64,000 nucleotides of DNA from Enterococcus malodoratus ATCC 43197 (GTDB taxonomy: Bacteria > Bacillota > Bacilli > Lactobacillales > Enterococcaceae), in NCBI RefSeq assembly GCF_000407185.1, contig NZ_KE136481.1:907636-971635 (forward strand). The letters are read 5' to 3'. Below are positions 55,475 to 63,195 of this stretch, piece after piece. The stretch's first letter is position 1. Every line of letters begins with the position of its first letter. The notes beneath the pieces were generated by a model. The model was not told the DNA's origin and did not search any database. It saw only the letters and a list, made by a program, of their open reading frames with translations. The position numbers and the translations under genes were made by a program.

Positions 55475-57136
55475 TTAAATGTCTTTCGGATTGATTGCTT
55501 TAGGGATCGCTTTTACTTTTTCCCACTCGGCCCCATCTAATCGGTACCCAGTTCCCGGTCCAGCATAATCATTCTTGTCATTGACGGCAGAGATCACATT
55601 CCAATCTGCATCAAAGATTGAAGACGTTTGTAGGAAGTCTCCCGCTACACGTTGTTTCAAAAGATTGAGCAAGCTTGTTGCGACATCTTCAAAACCACTT
55701 TCTGACAAGCCCTTAACAAGATCCAAACCTGTCTTACCTTGAGTTAATAATTCTTGTGCTGCTTTGATATCTTGCACCATGTCACGTTCCGGCATGTCTT
55801 GTGATCCTCGAGCATAGGTTGCTGCTTCAACTTCTTCATCAGTGATCGTTGGCAAGCCTAGCTTATCAAACAGCCCTTGCAAAGCTCTCGCAGCCTTATT
55901 ACGAACTGCCACAACATCCTCTTCACTAACCGGCCGTAATCCGCCATCAACTTTCAAATCCCGTTGAATGACATTGTAATCATCGAAATCATCAGCATCA
56001 AAGTTGGAACCGGCAAACATGTTGTCATAGTTTGGCGTTGCTGAATAACCTGATGAAATGAAGTCTGTACCTGGTAAGAATTGCATCAGCAAACGAGCCG
56101 TTCTCCGAATGTCTGAATGTGAGAAGGTTTGGTCATTTCCTGAAGCCACTTCCAAATCAAGCAGCATCGCAATCAAGTTTTCAGCTAAAATAGCTCGAAT
56201 CCCTGAAGGAACTGCCCCTGGAACTCCGATACAGCTGATCGAACCATTTTGCAAGCCTTGAACTCCGGCTGCTTTTGTTAAATAGATACAACGTGTTTCA
56301 AGGTAGAGCATTGATTTGCCTTCTGCGTATCCCATTTGTACTTCTGATCCAGTCCCTGAAGTGAAACGCATCTTCAATCCGCGAGAGGCATAACAAGAAG
56401 CTAAGAATCCTTTAGACCAAGGCGTATCATCGCCATCGGTAAATACTTGTTCCGTACCATAAACAGAGATTGTTTCGGCATAAGCGGTAAAGCCGCGCAT
56501 TCCTAAATCAAGCTCTGTTGCTTCTTCTAATGAACACTGTGTCAATACGCCTGGACGTCCAGTTTGCGAACCAACCATGATCGCCACTGCGTTGAATGGC
56601 GCATAACGAGCAACGGCTACCGTTGTTTCCTGTTCATCAAAGCCGCGCAAAGCACCTTCCGCCGCATCCGCTGCGATCTGTACAGGATTATCGCGAACGT
56701 TGGTTACGTGAGATTGAGTCGTTGGACGACGACGAGCCCGCATTTTTTGAACCGCCATCATCATTTCAACCACGTTCATATATCCGACTACTTCATTTAA
56801 TTTCCCTGGTGTTGCCGCAGTCGTCAATTGAACGATTTCTTCTCTTGAAATATTTGGATCAACGATTTTATTCGCTAACTCTTTCGAAGGAATAGCCATT
56901 ACTTCTTCGGTGCGAGTTAAATCAATTCCGTATTGAGCGATATATGAATCAATCAAATCAAAGTCAGCTTTGTCTTTCCCATCAAGTTCAACCACTTCAC
57001 CATTAACGATCTTGATGCTTGGTTTAGGGTCATTCGGACTTTGCATCGCAATTAATCCTTCTTCTACCCATTCATCTACGAAACCATCTTGATTGACCGG
57101 TCTTTTTTCTAGTTCTTCAAATCGTTTTGATTTCAT
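55475..57136 (-). CDS. pduC: PduC, diol dehydratase large subunit
   Basis: A 553-aa TIM-barrel catalytic subunit converting 1,2-propanediol to propionaldehyde (or glycerol to 3-hydroxypropionaldehyde) through an adenosyl radical. It starts RFEELEKRPVNQDGFV and contains the strongly conserved TNVRDNPVQIAADAAEGALRGF, QCSLEEATELDLGMRGFTAYAET, SGTGSEVQMGYAEGKSMLYLE and GSISCIGVPGAVPSGIRAI. Diol and glycerol dehydratases are too similar to separate by eye; the pdu context favours diol. Confidence 0.97.
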   Translation of the reverse strand: MKSKRFEELEKRPVNQDGFVDEWVEEGLIAMQSPNDPKPSIKIVNGEVVELDGKDKADFDLIDSYIAQYGIDLTRTEEVMAIPSKELANKIVDPNISREEIVQLTTAATPGKLNEVVGYMNVVEMMMAVQKMRARRRPTTQSHVTNVRDNPVQIAADAAEGALRGFDEQETTVAVARYAPFNAVAIMVGSQTGRPGVLTQCSLEEATELDLGMRGFTAYAETISVYGTEQVFTDGDDTPWSKGFLASCYASRGLKMRFTSGTGSEVQMGYAEGKSMLYLETRCIYLTKAAGVQGLQNGSISCIGVPGAVPSGIRAILAENLIAMLLDLEVASGNDQTFSHSDIRRTARLLMQFLPGTDFISSGYSATPNYDNMFAGSNFDADDFDDYNVIQRDLKVDGGLRPVSEEDVVAVRNKAARALQGLFDKLGLPTITDEEVEAATYARGSQDMPERDMVQDIKAAQELLTQGKTGLDLVKGLSESGFEDVATSLLNLLKQRVAGDFLQTSSIFDADWNVISAVNDKNDYAGPGTGYRLDGAEWEKVKAIPKAINPKDI

Positions 57137-57154
57137 CTATTTTTCACTCCACTC

Positions 57155-57964
57155 TTAAATGTATGATGGTTGATCATTTTTAGGCGTACTACCCATCGTT
57201 CCCAATAATTGGCAACCAATATCGCGAGCTGAAATAATTGCTTGACGAACAGCTCCAGAATCGCCTGTGATTGTCATCGTTACCTCATTTGAGAAACTTT
57301 GGCCATTTTGCGGTGTTGCGTAAGATACTACATCAACATTCGCTGATTTCAGTGCCGTATCAGCCATTACTACACCAATTGCGGCAGGAGCTCCAACTAA
57401 AATTCCGAAAGCTTTTCCGACCGGAGCACCAAATACTTTATTGCATGCGTAACTAGCACGTGCTGTATATTGACATTCAATATGTCCAGCCTCGTTGCCG
57501 TATACATCTCCAAATGTGCGCGTATCCACTTCTTTCAGCGTAACCTCTACCGCACGTTTCACATCAGATACATCATCGCCGCCAAAGATCACGATCGAAC
57601 CATGACCAGCTCCGCCTTTTGTATCACGAGGCATTTCAATCAAGATGACTTCTGTATTTGTCGCTTTCACTGCTTCATCAGCAGCCATAATATGAGGTCC
57701 GGCACCAGTACGAGCACCAACAATTCCGATTGAACGATATTTTTTCTCTAATTTCATTGTTTCTAATAGAGATGAATCTACGTTAGCGATTACTAACCCG
57801 ATCGTATCTCCAAATTCTGTAGCTCCTACAAATTCAGTCAATGCACATTGCTTTTCAATCATTTTATGATCTCCTCCGTTAGTGGTTTTCAACTCATTTC
57901 CTGTTTCCATTTTTGCGAGCACACGCTTCATGATCTCTTCGATCTTTTGATCTGTGTTTGCCAT
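57155..57964 (-). CDS. pduB: PduB, trimeric tandem-BMC shell protein, with internal start for PduB'
   Basis: A 269-aa pseudohexameric shell protein with two BMC domains (from about residue 45 and 160) able to form a gated substrate pore. The N-terminal helix DQKIEEIMKRVLAKM resembles the part that links shell to cargo. Inside the gene, GGAGGAGATC precedes ATG 57862, giving a 235-aa PduB' without the first 34 residues, as in Salmonella. It lies 16 bp downstream of pduA. Confidence 0.95.
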   Translation of the reverse strand: MANTDQKIEEIMKRVLAKMETGNELKTTNGGDHKMIEKQCALTEFVGATEFGDTIGLVIANVDSSLLETMKLEKKYRSIGIVGARTGAGPHIMAADEAVKATNTEVILIEMPRDTKGGAGHGSIVIFGGDDVSDVKRAVEVTLKEVDTRTFGDVYGNEAGHIECQYTARASYACNKVFGAPVGKAFGILVGAPAAIGVVMADTALKSANVDVVSYATPQNGQSFSNEVTMTITGDSGAVRQAIISARDIGCQLLGTMGSTPKNDQPSYI

Positions 57965-57980
57965 CAGCTATCCCACCTTT

Positions 57981-58259
57981 CTATTCTGACTTAGGGAGCA
58001 AGCCTTCAACTTCAGTATGTGGACGTGGAATAACATAATTAGAAACAACTTCTCCTACTGAGTTAGCCGCAGAAACACCTGCATCAACGGCTGCTTTTAC
58101 CGCACCTACATCTCCTCGTACCATCACTGTCACTAATCCAGAACCAATTTTTTCCGTTCCAATTAAGGAAACATTCGCAGCTTTTACCATCGCGTCAGCT
58201 GCTTCAATAGCACCAATCAACCCCCTAGTTTCAATCATTCCTAACGCTTCCTGTTGCAT
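57981..58259 (-). CDS. pduA: PduA, hexameric BMC shell protein
   Basis: A 92-aa BMC-domain protein ([63 protein letters not shown]) forming hexamers with a central pore used for propanediol entry. First gene of the main pdu run. AGGAGG precedes the ATG. A promoter, a terminator-like leader hairpin and a cre-like site lie upstream. Confidence 0.96.
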   Translation of the reverse strand: MQQEALGMIETRGLIGAIEAADAMVKAANVSLIGTEKIGSGLVTVMVRGDVGAVKAAVDAGVSAANSVGEVVSNYVIPRPHTEVEGLLPKSE

Positions 58260-58281
58260 AAAACATTCCTCCTAATTTTTT

Positions 58282-58295
58282 TGATAGCACTTACA
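58282..58295. promoter_or_regulatory. Candidate cre (CcpA) site in the pduA leader
   Basis: TGATAGCACTTACA matches 12 of 14 positions of the degenerate cre consensus TGWAARCGYTWNCW. Lying between the leader hairpin and the pduA start, it could act as a roadblock for glucose repression. Confidence 0.4.
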
Positions 58296-58310
58296 TTTAT
58301 AATGATAAAC

Positions 58311-58342
58311 AAAAAAGATAGAACAAATTTGTCCTATCTTTT
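58311..58342 (-). terminator. Terminator-like hairpin in the pduA leader
   Basis: AAAAGATAGGACAAA pairs with TTTGTTCTATCTTTT on the minus strand (one G-U) and is followed by a T-run. It starts about 12 nt after the predicted pduA transcription start, so it looks like an attenuator. Confidence 0.55.
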
Positions 58343-58360
58343 AGTCGGATTATTCCCAAT

Positions 58361-58389
58361 GTTAAAATATTGTGGTCACAAAGTGTCAA
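58361..58389 (-). promoter_or_regulatory. Probable pduA promoter
   Basis: On the minus strand TTGACA (-35, 58384-58389), a 17-nt spacer and TTTAAC (-10, 58361-58366). The weak -10 and the neighbouring TTTGACG...TTGACAC repeats suit an activator (PocR)-dependent promoter. Confidence 0.5.
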
Positions 58390-58542
58390 GACAACGTCAA
58401 ATAAACCTTAATCAAAGTTCAACTAAGGTCAGAAAATAGTAATATTTTGTCTTCTGCTGGTCAAAATAATGTTATTGGTCTAAACGAGATTTAAAATAAT
58501 TTTGTGTTCTGGTAAAATGATAGTTGACTAGGAGGCGCTTAC

Positions 58543-59439
58543 ATGGAAAATATCAGTACATTGAATTCGCAAAGTTCCTTGCAACTTTCCAAAACAATCC
58601 AAGATTTTGCTCTTGCAGCCGATTTTGGGTCGGTACTTGTTGATATACATGGAAAGGAAACTTCCGACCTATATAACTTCTCTCCTTTTTGTCAGTTAAT
58701 GCGTTCAAAGCCAGAATTCAAATCTCTTTGCCAAAAGTGTGATGCATTCGGAGGCTTAGAAGCCTCAAAAAATGGTAACCCTTGTATTTACCGTTGCCAT
58801 GCTGGACTCACAGATATTTCATTACCTATTATTCGCAATAATCAATTGATTGGATTTGCATTATTTGGTCAAGTAGAGATGAATGACGACTCGCAAAATT
58901 CATTTACCCGCATCCATCCGATCGTTACTCCTTGGGAATCTCCACAGGAATTACGTCAAGCCAGAAAGAAAATTAAGACCGTCAATACAACTCAAATTGA
59001 ATCTGCCGCCGCTTTACTCAAAACGATTGGCGATTATCACTTCAATGACGATGACCCGCGGGATCAAATTAAATTTAACTTTCACTCAAGTAAAAAAGAA
59101 ACTAAAGATTCTATCAACTCCAAAAATGATGAAATTCGCAAAGCCATTTCTTACATTGATACGAACTTAACGACCAATTTAACACTTGAAGACGTCGCTA
59201 ACCATGTGTATCTTAGTCAATTCTATTTCAGCCGTCTATTCAAAAAGGAAATCGGTGTCAGCTTCATTACCTATTTGAATAGACAACGAATCGAACAAGC
59301 AAAGGTTCTATTGGCACAATCGAATTTAAGCATTAAATCCATTTCGCAAAATATTGGTTATTCCCAAACGAGCTATTTTTGTAAAATATTCAAAGAACTT
59401 GTCGGCATGACTCCGGTTAACTATAGAAAAGAAAAATAA
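58543..59439 (+). CDS. pocR: PocR, AraC-family activator of the pdu operon
   Basis: A 298-aa regulator. The N-terminal PocR sensory domain (about 15-175) has its Cys-rich signature in LCQKCDAFGGLEASKNGNPCIYRCHAGLTDISLPI, and two C-terminal AraC helix-turn-helix motifs (about 195-298) read LTLEDVANHVYLSQFYFSRLFKKEIG and SIKSISQNIGYSQTSYFCKIFKELVGMTP. It is divergent from pduA and is expected to activate pdu genes when propanediol is present. A B12 riboswitch transcript on the opposite strand converges on its 3' end and may control it by antisense RNA. Confidence 0.93.
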   Translation: MENISTLNSQSSLQLSKTIQDFALAADFGSVLVDIHGKETSDLYNFSPFCQLMRSKPEFKSLCQKCDAFGGLEASKNGNPCIYRCHAGLTDISLPIIRNNQLIGFALFGQVEMNDDSQNSFTRIHPIVTPWESPQELRQARKKIKTVNTTQIESAAALLKTIGDYHFNDDDPRDQIKFNFHSSKKETKDSINSKNDEIRKAISYIDTNLTTNLTLEDVANHVYLSQFYFSRLFKKEIGVSFITYLNRQRIEQAKVLLAQSNLSIKSISQNIGYSQTSYFCKIFKELVGMTPVNYRKEK

Positions 59440-59444
59440 TTCAT

Positions 59445-59476
59445 TAAGAGCAGCCGAATTACGGCTGTTCTTTTAT
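59445..59476 (+). terminator. Intrinsic terminator of pocR
   Basis: Stem AGAGCAGCCG/CGGCTGTTCT (one G-U) followed by TTTTATT. On the opposite strand there is no T-run, so it would not stop antisense read-through. Confidence 0.7.
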
Positions 59477-59477
59477 T

Positions 59478-59577
59478 GCCACAGCTAACTCATTTAAAAA
59501 AACTTTTTGTAGCCATGCGATTCTACTGGCGTTATTGTCCATGATTTTTTTTCGCTGCGAAAAGTGGAGCTCGCAAA
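59478..59577 (-). repeat. Interspersed intergenic repeat, copy C
   Basis: After the riboswitch terminator T-tract on the minus strand: GCGAGCTCCACTTTTCGCAGCG, later AGTAGAATCGCATGGCTAC and finally GAGTTAGCTGTGGC. It shares the two ends and the spacing logic of copy A (GCGAGTTC...GCAG; AGCAGAATCGTATGCGTAC; GAGCTAGCGGTCAC), but the internal hairpin is degenerate. Confidence 0.45.
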
Positions 59578-59608
59578 AAAAGTGAGGTGTCTGAAAGACA
59601 CCTCACCA
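59574..59608 (-). terminator. Terminator of the B12 riboswitch transcript
   Basis: Stem GTGAGGTGTC/GACACCTCAC (59582-59591 with 59597-59606), followed on the minus strand by seven T. It lies about 65 nt beyond the B12 box, as expected for a ligand-controlled terminator. Confidence 0.85.
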
Positions 59609-59664
59609 AATAAACGTCACTTTGACTATTCATGGTGAAATAATTCTCCCAATACAATTACCTC

Positions 59665-59812
59665 AGCAAAAGGGCAGGTATCCTGACTTCGCTTCATCCT
59701 CCATCTCGCCTTCCCGAAAGTGGCTACTTGAGATTTCGTCTGCTTATACAGTAGAAAGGGTCTGCCAAGGATTCTCACCTTGTTCCCTGTTCCAAATGCT
59801 TCTATTCAATTC
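59665..59812 (-). promoter_or_regulatory. Cobalamin (AdoCbl-type) riboswitch, antisense-facing pocR
   Basis: The minus strand contains the conserved core GGGAACAAGGTGAGAATCCTTGGCAGACCC and further on the B12 box GTCAGGATACCTGCC (59673-59687), spaced as in cobalamin riboswitches. It has its own promoter upstream and a terminator downstream. No minus-strand gene follows before pocR, which is on the plus strand, so the output is either a short RNA or an RNA antisense to pocR. Confidence 0.9.
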
Positions 59813-59823
59813 TTTACGAGTAC

Positions 59824-59852
59824 ATAATAACGCAGAATGTATCCGCTGTCAA
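59824..59852 (-). promoter_or_regulatory. Near-consensus promoter of the B12 riboswitch RNA
   Basis: On the minus strand TTGACA (-35, 59847-59852), exactly 17 nt, then TATTAT (-10, 59824-59829). The -35 contains the pduV stop codon. This supports an independent transcript starting near 59816. Confidence 0.75.
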
Positions 59853-60289
59853 AATTCATCTGTCAACAGAAAATTTTTTAGGCCTGATATTCCTTCCTGA
59901 TTTACTGTGGACAATGAGAAAACTTTTTGTGCTCCGGCCAGACGCAATCTCTTCTGTGCCAGATCATAATCTGCCTCAGTATGCTCCAAATCGGTCTTCG
60001 TAATAATGCCGATCATCGGTTTGGTGAAACGTGATGAAAAACATGGCGGAAAATAATTCTGTCGGCTCGTGATGCTTTGGACCACCGCAATACAATCAGC
60101 TCCAACGGCTGAACTCACTAATGCATTATAATAAAAACGGTTCTCCATAAATTCACCCGGCGTATCAATCACATTATCTGTAAAATAGACCTGCTGTGTT
60201 TTATGGTATTTAATTTCCCAATCATTCAGAAGCTGCATCAACGTTGTTTTTCCTGATCCGGTTTCGCCAATAAAAATGACTCGTTTCAT
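59849..60289 (-). CDS. pduV: PduV, EutP/PduV-type small GTPase
   Basis: A 146-aa P-loop protein with Walker A/G1 GETGSGKTT (residues 8-16), G3-like DTPGEF and G4-like TKTDLEHTE. PduV is thought to localise to the compartment surface and affect its movement. It starts 2 bp after pduU. Its stop codon lies within the -35 of the riboswitch promoter. Confidence 0.92.
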   Translation of the reverse strand: MKRVIFIGETGSGKTTLMQLLNDWEIKYHKTQQVYFTDNVIDTPGEFMENRFYYNALVSSAVGADCIAVVQSITSRQNYFPPCFSSRFTKPMIGIITKTDLEHTEADYDLAQKRLRLAGAQKVFSLSTVNQEGISGLKNFLLTDEF

Positions 60290-60291
60290 AG

Positions 60292-60642
60292 TTAGGTCCT
60301 GGTAATTTCTGCAACATCAAAATCCAAGATGGTTGCTAGTGAATTTATTACTTGCTTTAACGCAAATTCTACTGATGATACTTCACCAATAATCACTACT
60401 GCTCCACTAAAACGATCCATAAAACCAATCGATACATTACCTGATTTTTTGGCAATGTCGGCACCAATGATCGACGCTTCACTCGGAGTAATCGTCAAAA
60501 TCCCAATCGCATCACCGGAATGTTCAAGACCAAGCTTTTCAAAAACTTCTTGATTGGCATGAGGAATCAAATGAGCAAGTGTGACCTGTTTCCCTGGAAC
60601 ATATTCTTGAATGGAACGCTCGATATTTCTTTTTTCACTCAT
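60292..60642 (-). CDS. pduU: PduU, circularly permuted BMC shell protein
   Basis: A 116-aa minor shell protein of the permuted BMC type, whose N-terminal strand forms a small barrel capping the pore ([21 protein letters not shown], then [23 protein letters not shown]). The frame opens with GTG at 60651, but GGGAGAG abuts that codon, so ATG 60642 is the better start and gives the Salmonella length. It forms a two-gene unit with pduV, separated from pduA by pocR and the riboswitch. Confidence 0.93.
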   Translation of the reverse strand: MSEKRNIERSIQEYVPGKQVTLAHLIPHANQEVFEKLGLEHSGDAIGILTITPSEASIIGADIAKKSGNVSIGFMDRFSGAVVIIGEVSSVEFALKQVINSLATILDFDVAEITRT

Positions 60643-60680
60643 AACAGTCACTCTCCCACCTTCATAAAAAGTTTAGCACA

Positions 60681-60722
60681 AAAAAATAGCATAGTTTTGT
60701 TCTAATACAACAAAATTATGCT
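60681..60722 (-). terminator. Terminator-like hairpin in the pduU leader
   Basis: AGCATAATTTTGTT pairs with AACAAAACTATGCT (one mismatch) and is followed on the minus strand by ATTTTTTTG. It is either a second ackA terminator or an attenuator before pduU, comparable to the one before pduA. Confidence 0.55.
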
Positions 60723-60739
60723 TTCAGATTTCCTCTTCT

Positions 60740-60772
60740 TAAAAAAAGCCCTCGCCGATCCGGCAAGGGCTC
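60740..60772 (-). terminator. Intrinsic terminator of ackA
   Basis: AGCCCTTGCC/GGCGAGGGCT (one G-U), loop GGATC-like, followed on the minus strand by seven T, directly after the ackA stop. Confidence 0.88.
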
Positions 60773-60778
60773 AAACAA

Positions 60779-61975
60779 TTATTTACCTAAACGCTCAACA
60801 TCACGAGCGATCATTACTTCTTCATCCGTTGGAATCACGTATACTTTCACCCGAGAGTTTTCAGTTGAAAGTTCGGCTTCTTTTCCGTGGATGCTCTTAT
60901 TGATTTCTTCATCGATCTCGATACCGAACCAAGTCATATTTTCTAAAACCATCCGGCGAACAGGATCGGCATTTTCACCAACACCAGCAGTGAAGACGAT
61001 AGCATCAACACCATTCATCACAGAAATGTATTGAGCAATATATTTACGGATACGATCACAGTAAATATCCAAAGCTAAAATAGCTTCTTCATTGCCTTCT
61101 TCAGCACCTGTTTCGATATCACGCATATCGCTTGAGATACCTGTTAAGCCTAAAACGCCTGATTTTTTATTCAAAACATCGATCATTTCATTAATATCTG
61201 AAATGCCAGCTTTTTCCATAATATATGGTAATAATGATGCATCGATATCCCCAGAACGAGTTCCCATTGTCAAACCAGCTAATGGGGTAAAGCCCATTGA
61301 TGTATCAACTGATTTTCCGCCTTCAACAGCAGTCACTGATCCGCCGTTACCAATATGGGCAGTGATGATTTTTGTTTCTTCGATCGGTTTGCCTAATAAT
61401 TCAGCCGCACGTTCGGAAACGTAGCGATGGCTTGTTCCGTGGAAACCATATTTACGCGCAGAATATTTATCGTAATATTCTTTTGGAATACTATATAAAT
61501 AATTTGTCGCTGGCATGGTCGCATGGAAAGAAGTATCAAAAACAGCCACACTTGTTATGTTAGGCAAAATATGACGGAAAGCTTTGATTCCCATTGCGTT
61601 TGCCGGATTGTGCAACGGCGCAAATTCACTAAGACCTTCAATTTTAGCTAAGACATCGTCATCAATCAAAACAGAATCTTTAAAGTATTCACCACCAGCG
61701 ACCACACGGTGACCAACGCCAGTAATTTCATCAAATGATGCAATGATTTTTAGTTCGATCAATTGATCCAACAGCATTTGAACAGCGACCTCATGATCTT
61801 TGATATCTAAAATTTGTTCAAATTTTTGTCCATCTCCGTATTTGATCGTAAAGATCGAATCATTCAAACCGATTCGCTCAACGATTCCTTTTGCGATTAC
61901 TGACTCATCAGGCATTTGATATAGCTGCCATTTTAGACTTGAACTACCTGCATTGATTGCAATTGTTTTTGACAT
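60779..61975 (-). CDS. ackA: Acetate kinase (housekeeping)
   Basis: A 398-aa kinase making ATP and acetate from acetyl phosphate. Signatures: [71 protein letters not shown] and [15 protein letters not shown]. It lies after the comG-methyltransferase genes, its usual chromosomal place in enterococci and relatives, so it is the central-metabolism enzyme rather than the pdu one. Confidence 0.97.
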   Translation of the reverse strand: MSKTIAINAGSSSLKWQLYQMPDESVIAKGIVERIGLNDSIFTIKYGDGQKFEQILDIKDHEVAVQMLLDQLIELKIIASFDEITGVGHRVVAGGEYFKDSVLIDDDVLAKIEGLSEFAPLHNPANAMGIKAFRHILPNITSVAVFDTSFHATMPATNYLYSIPKEYYDKYSARKYGFHGTSHRYVSERAAELLGKPIEETKIITAHIGNGGSVTAVEGGKSVDTSMGFTPLAGLTMGTRSGDIDASLLPYIMEKAGISDINEMIDVLNKKSGVLGLTGISSDMRDIETGAEEGNEEAILALDIYCDRIRKYIAQYISVMNGVDAIVFTAGVGENADPVRRMVLENMTWFGIEIDEEINKSIHGKEAELSTENSRVKVYVIPTDEEVMIARDVERLGK

Positions 61976-62021
61976 TTTAACTCTCCTTTTAATTAAATTG
62001 CTATTCGCTCATTTGAGCAGT

Positions 62022-63029
62022 TTATAAATTAGAAGACTTCCAGTCCTCGAATTTTTTAAAGAACTCTGTTACCTGTGTTGGATCTTTTAATGAAGGCAAA
62101 TGAACAAGTAAAACTTTTTCTGCCTGTTCTGCTGTCTCGCCTTTTTTCTGCAATAATAAAATACTTTTTCGCGAATGTTCTGATTTGAACAACTCATCTG
62201 GCAATTGAATGATGCCTTGCAATAACACGTCATCCTTTAACCATTTTTGCAGCAAGGGTCCTTGGTCTGTCTCAAGAAAGTTACTTGGAACTAAAAATAA
62301 TCCAAAGCCGGCTGGTTTTAAATAATTCATCGCTTGCTCCATCAATAAATGATGTGCATAGCTGTGATCCTTTTCAGAATGGGTGGCAAATTTCTCTGCC
62401 TGTTGATCGTTTGGATAGTAACCTACAGGAAGATCCCCGATAACGTAGTCAACTGGATCAACTAACAAATCTTGCAAGCTGTCTTGATGGAACAACTTTA
62501 TTTCTTCTCCCATCAATAAACTATCTGAAGCGGCAATTGCAAGCAATGTTTCGTCATTATCCACGCCGATTCCATTAACCGAAAAATTTGCAGCTCGCAA
62601 ATTGATCAATGTAGTCAACAAAAGATTCCCCATACCAACGGTAATATCTAAAATTTCTAACGATTGTTCCTTTTTAACCGTCAGCTGTTCGATCAAAAAG
62701 ACAAACAAAAAGCCGATACTATCAGGCGTCAATTGGTGATTAGGCTGTAAACTTTCGGTTTTTGATCCTTTAAGCAAAATCAATTGCGTCAGTTTGCGCC
62801 AATCTTCTTTTTCTAACTCCAGCCCTAGTAGTTCTTGATAAATTGCTTCTATTTTAGCCACCGTAACTTCATCAGGTTGTTGATCAAGCACACGTACTTT
62901 TGCATTATCAACTAAGTTCTCCGTATTTTCGATGTAAGCGTCAAAAAAAGAAGTCCCTAGTGAATGTTGCAACGCGATGATTGCTTCTTCCATTAAAGAA
63001 AAAGCGGTTTCGATTTTTTCTGGATTCAT
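62022..63029 (-). CDS. Class I SAM-dependent methyltransferase (YtxK-like)
   Basis: A 335-aa protein of the N6-DNA-methylase-like family found between comGG and ackA in many Lactobacillales and Bacillales. SAM-binding motif EILDITVGMGNLLLTTL is central, and the catalytic tetrapeptide position reads DLPVGYYP rather than NPPY. Substrate is unknown; restriction activity is unlikely. GAGGTG before ATG 63029 decides the start over ATG 63041. Confidence 0.82.
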   Translation of the reverse strand: MNPEKIETAFSLMEEAIIALQHSLGTSFFDAYIENTENLVDNAKVRVLDQQPDEVTVAKIEAIYQELLGLELEKEDWRKLTQLILLKGSKTESLQPNHQLTPDSIGFLFVFLIEQLTVKKEQSLEILDITVGMGNLLLTTLINLRAANFSVNGIGVDNDETLLAIAASDSLLMGEEIKLFHQDSLQDLLVDPVDYVIGDLPVGYYPNDQQAEKFATHSEKDHSYAHHLLMEQAMNYLKPAGFGLFLVPSNFLETDQGPLLQKWLKDDVLLQGIIQLPDELFKSEHSRKSILLLQKKGETAEQAEKVLLVHLPSLKDPTQVTEFFKKFEDWKSSNL

Positions 63030-63195
63030 CTTGCACCTCACTAACTAATATAACACTCACGATACCTGTTCTATTTTAGCGAACATGTTCTAATTAATCA
63101 ATCGCTTTCTTTCTTTTATCATTGTTTTCCTAATTCAACATAAAGGTATCTTCTACAATACATTCTCCTGCATTTGTCAGATTTCCGTAACTATA

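Noticed and set aside
58260-58542. A second cobalamin riboswitch upstream of pduA
   Set aside because: No B12 box (AGGATACCTGCC-like) or GGTG-GAATCC core is present; only a short terminator-like hairpin.
39647-60642. Ethanolamine-utilisation (eut) or glycyl-radical microcompartment
   Set aside because: The signature enzyme is the three-subunit diol dehydratase PduCDE with PduGH; there is no EutBC ammonia-lyase, glycyl-radical enzyme or EutVW pair. Only EutJ-like and EutP/PduV-like proteins overlap with eut sets.
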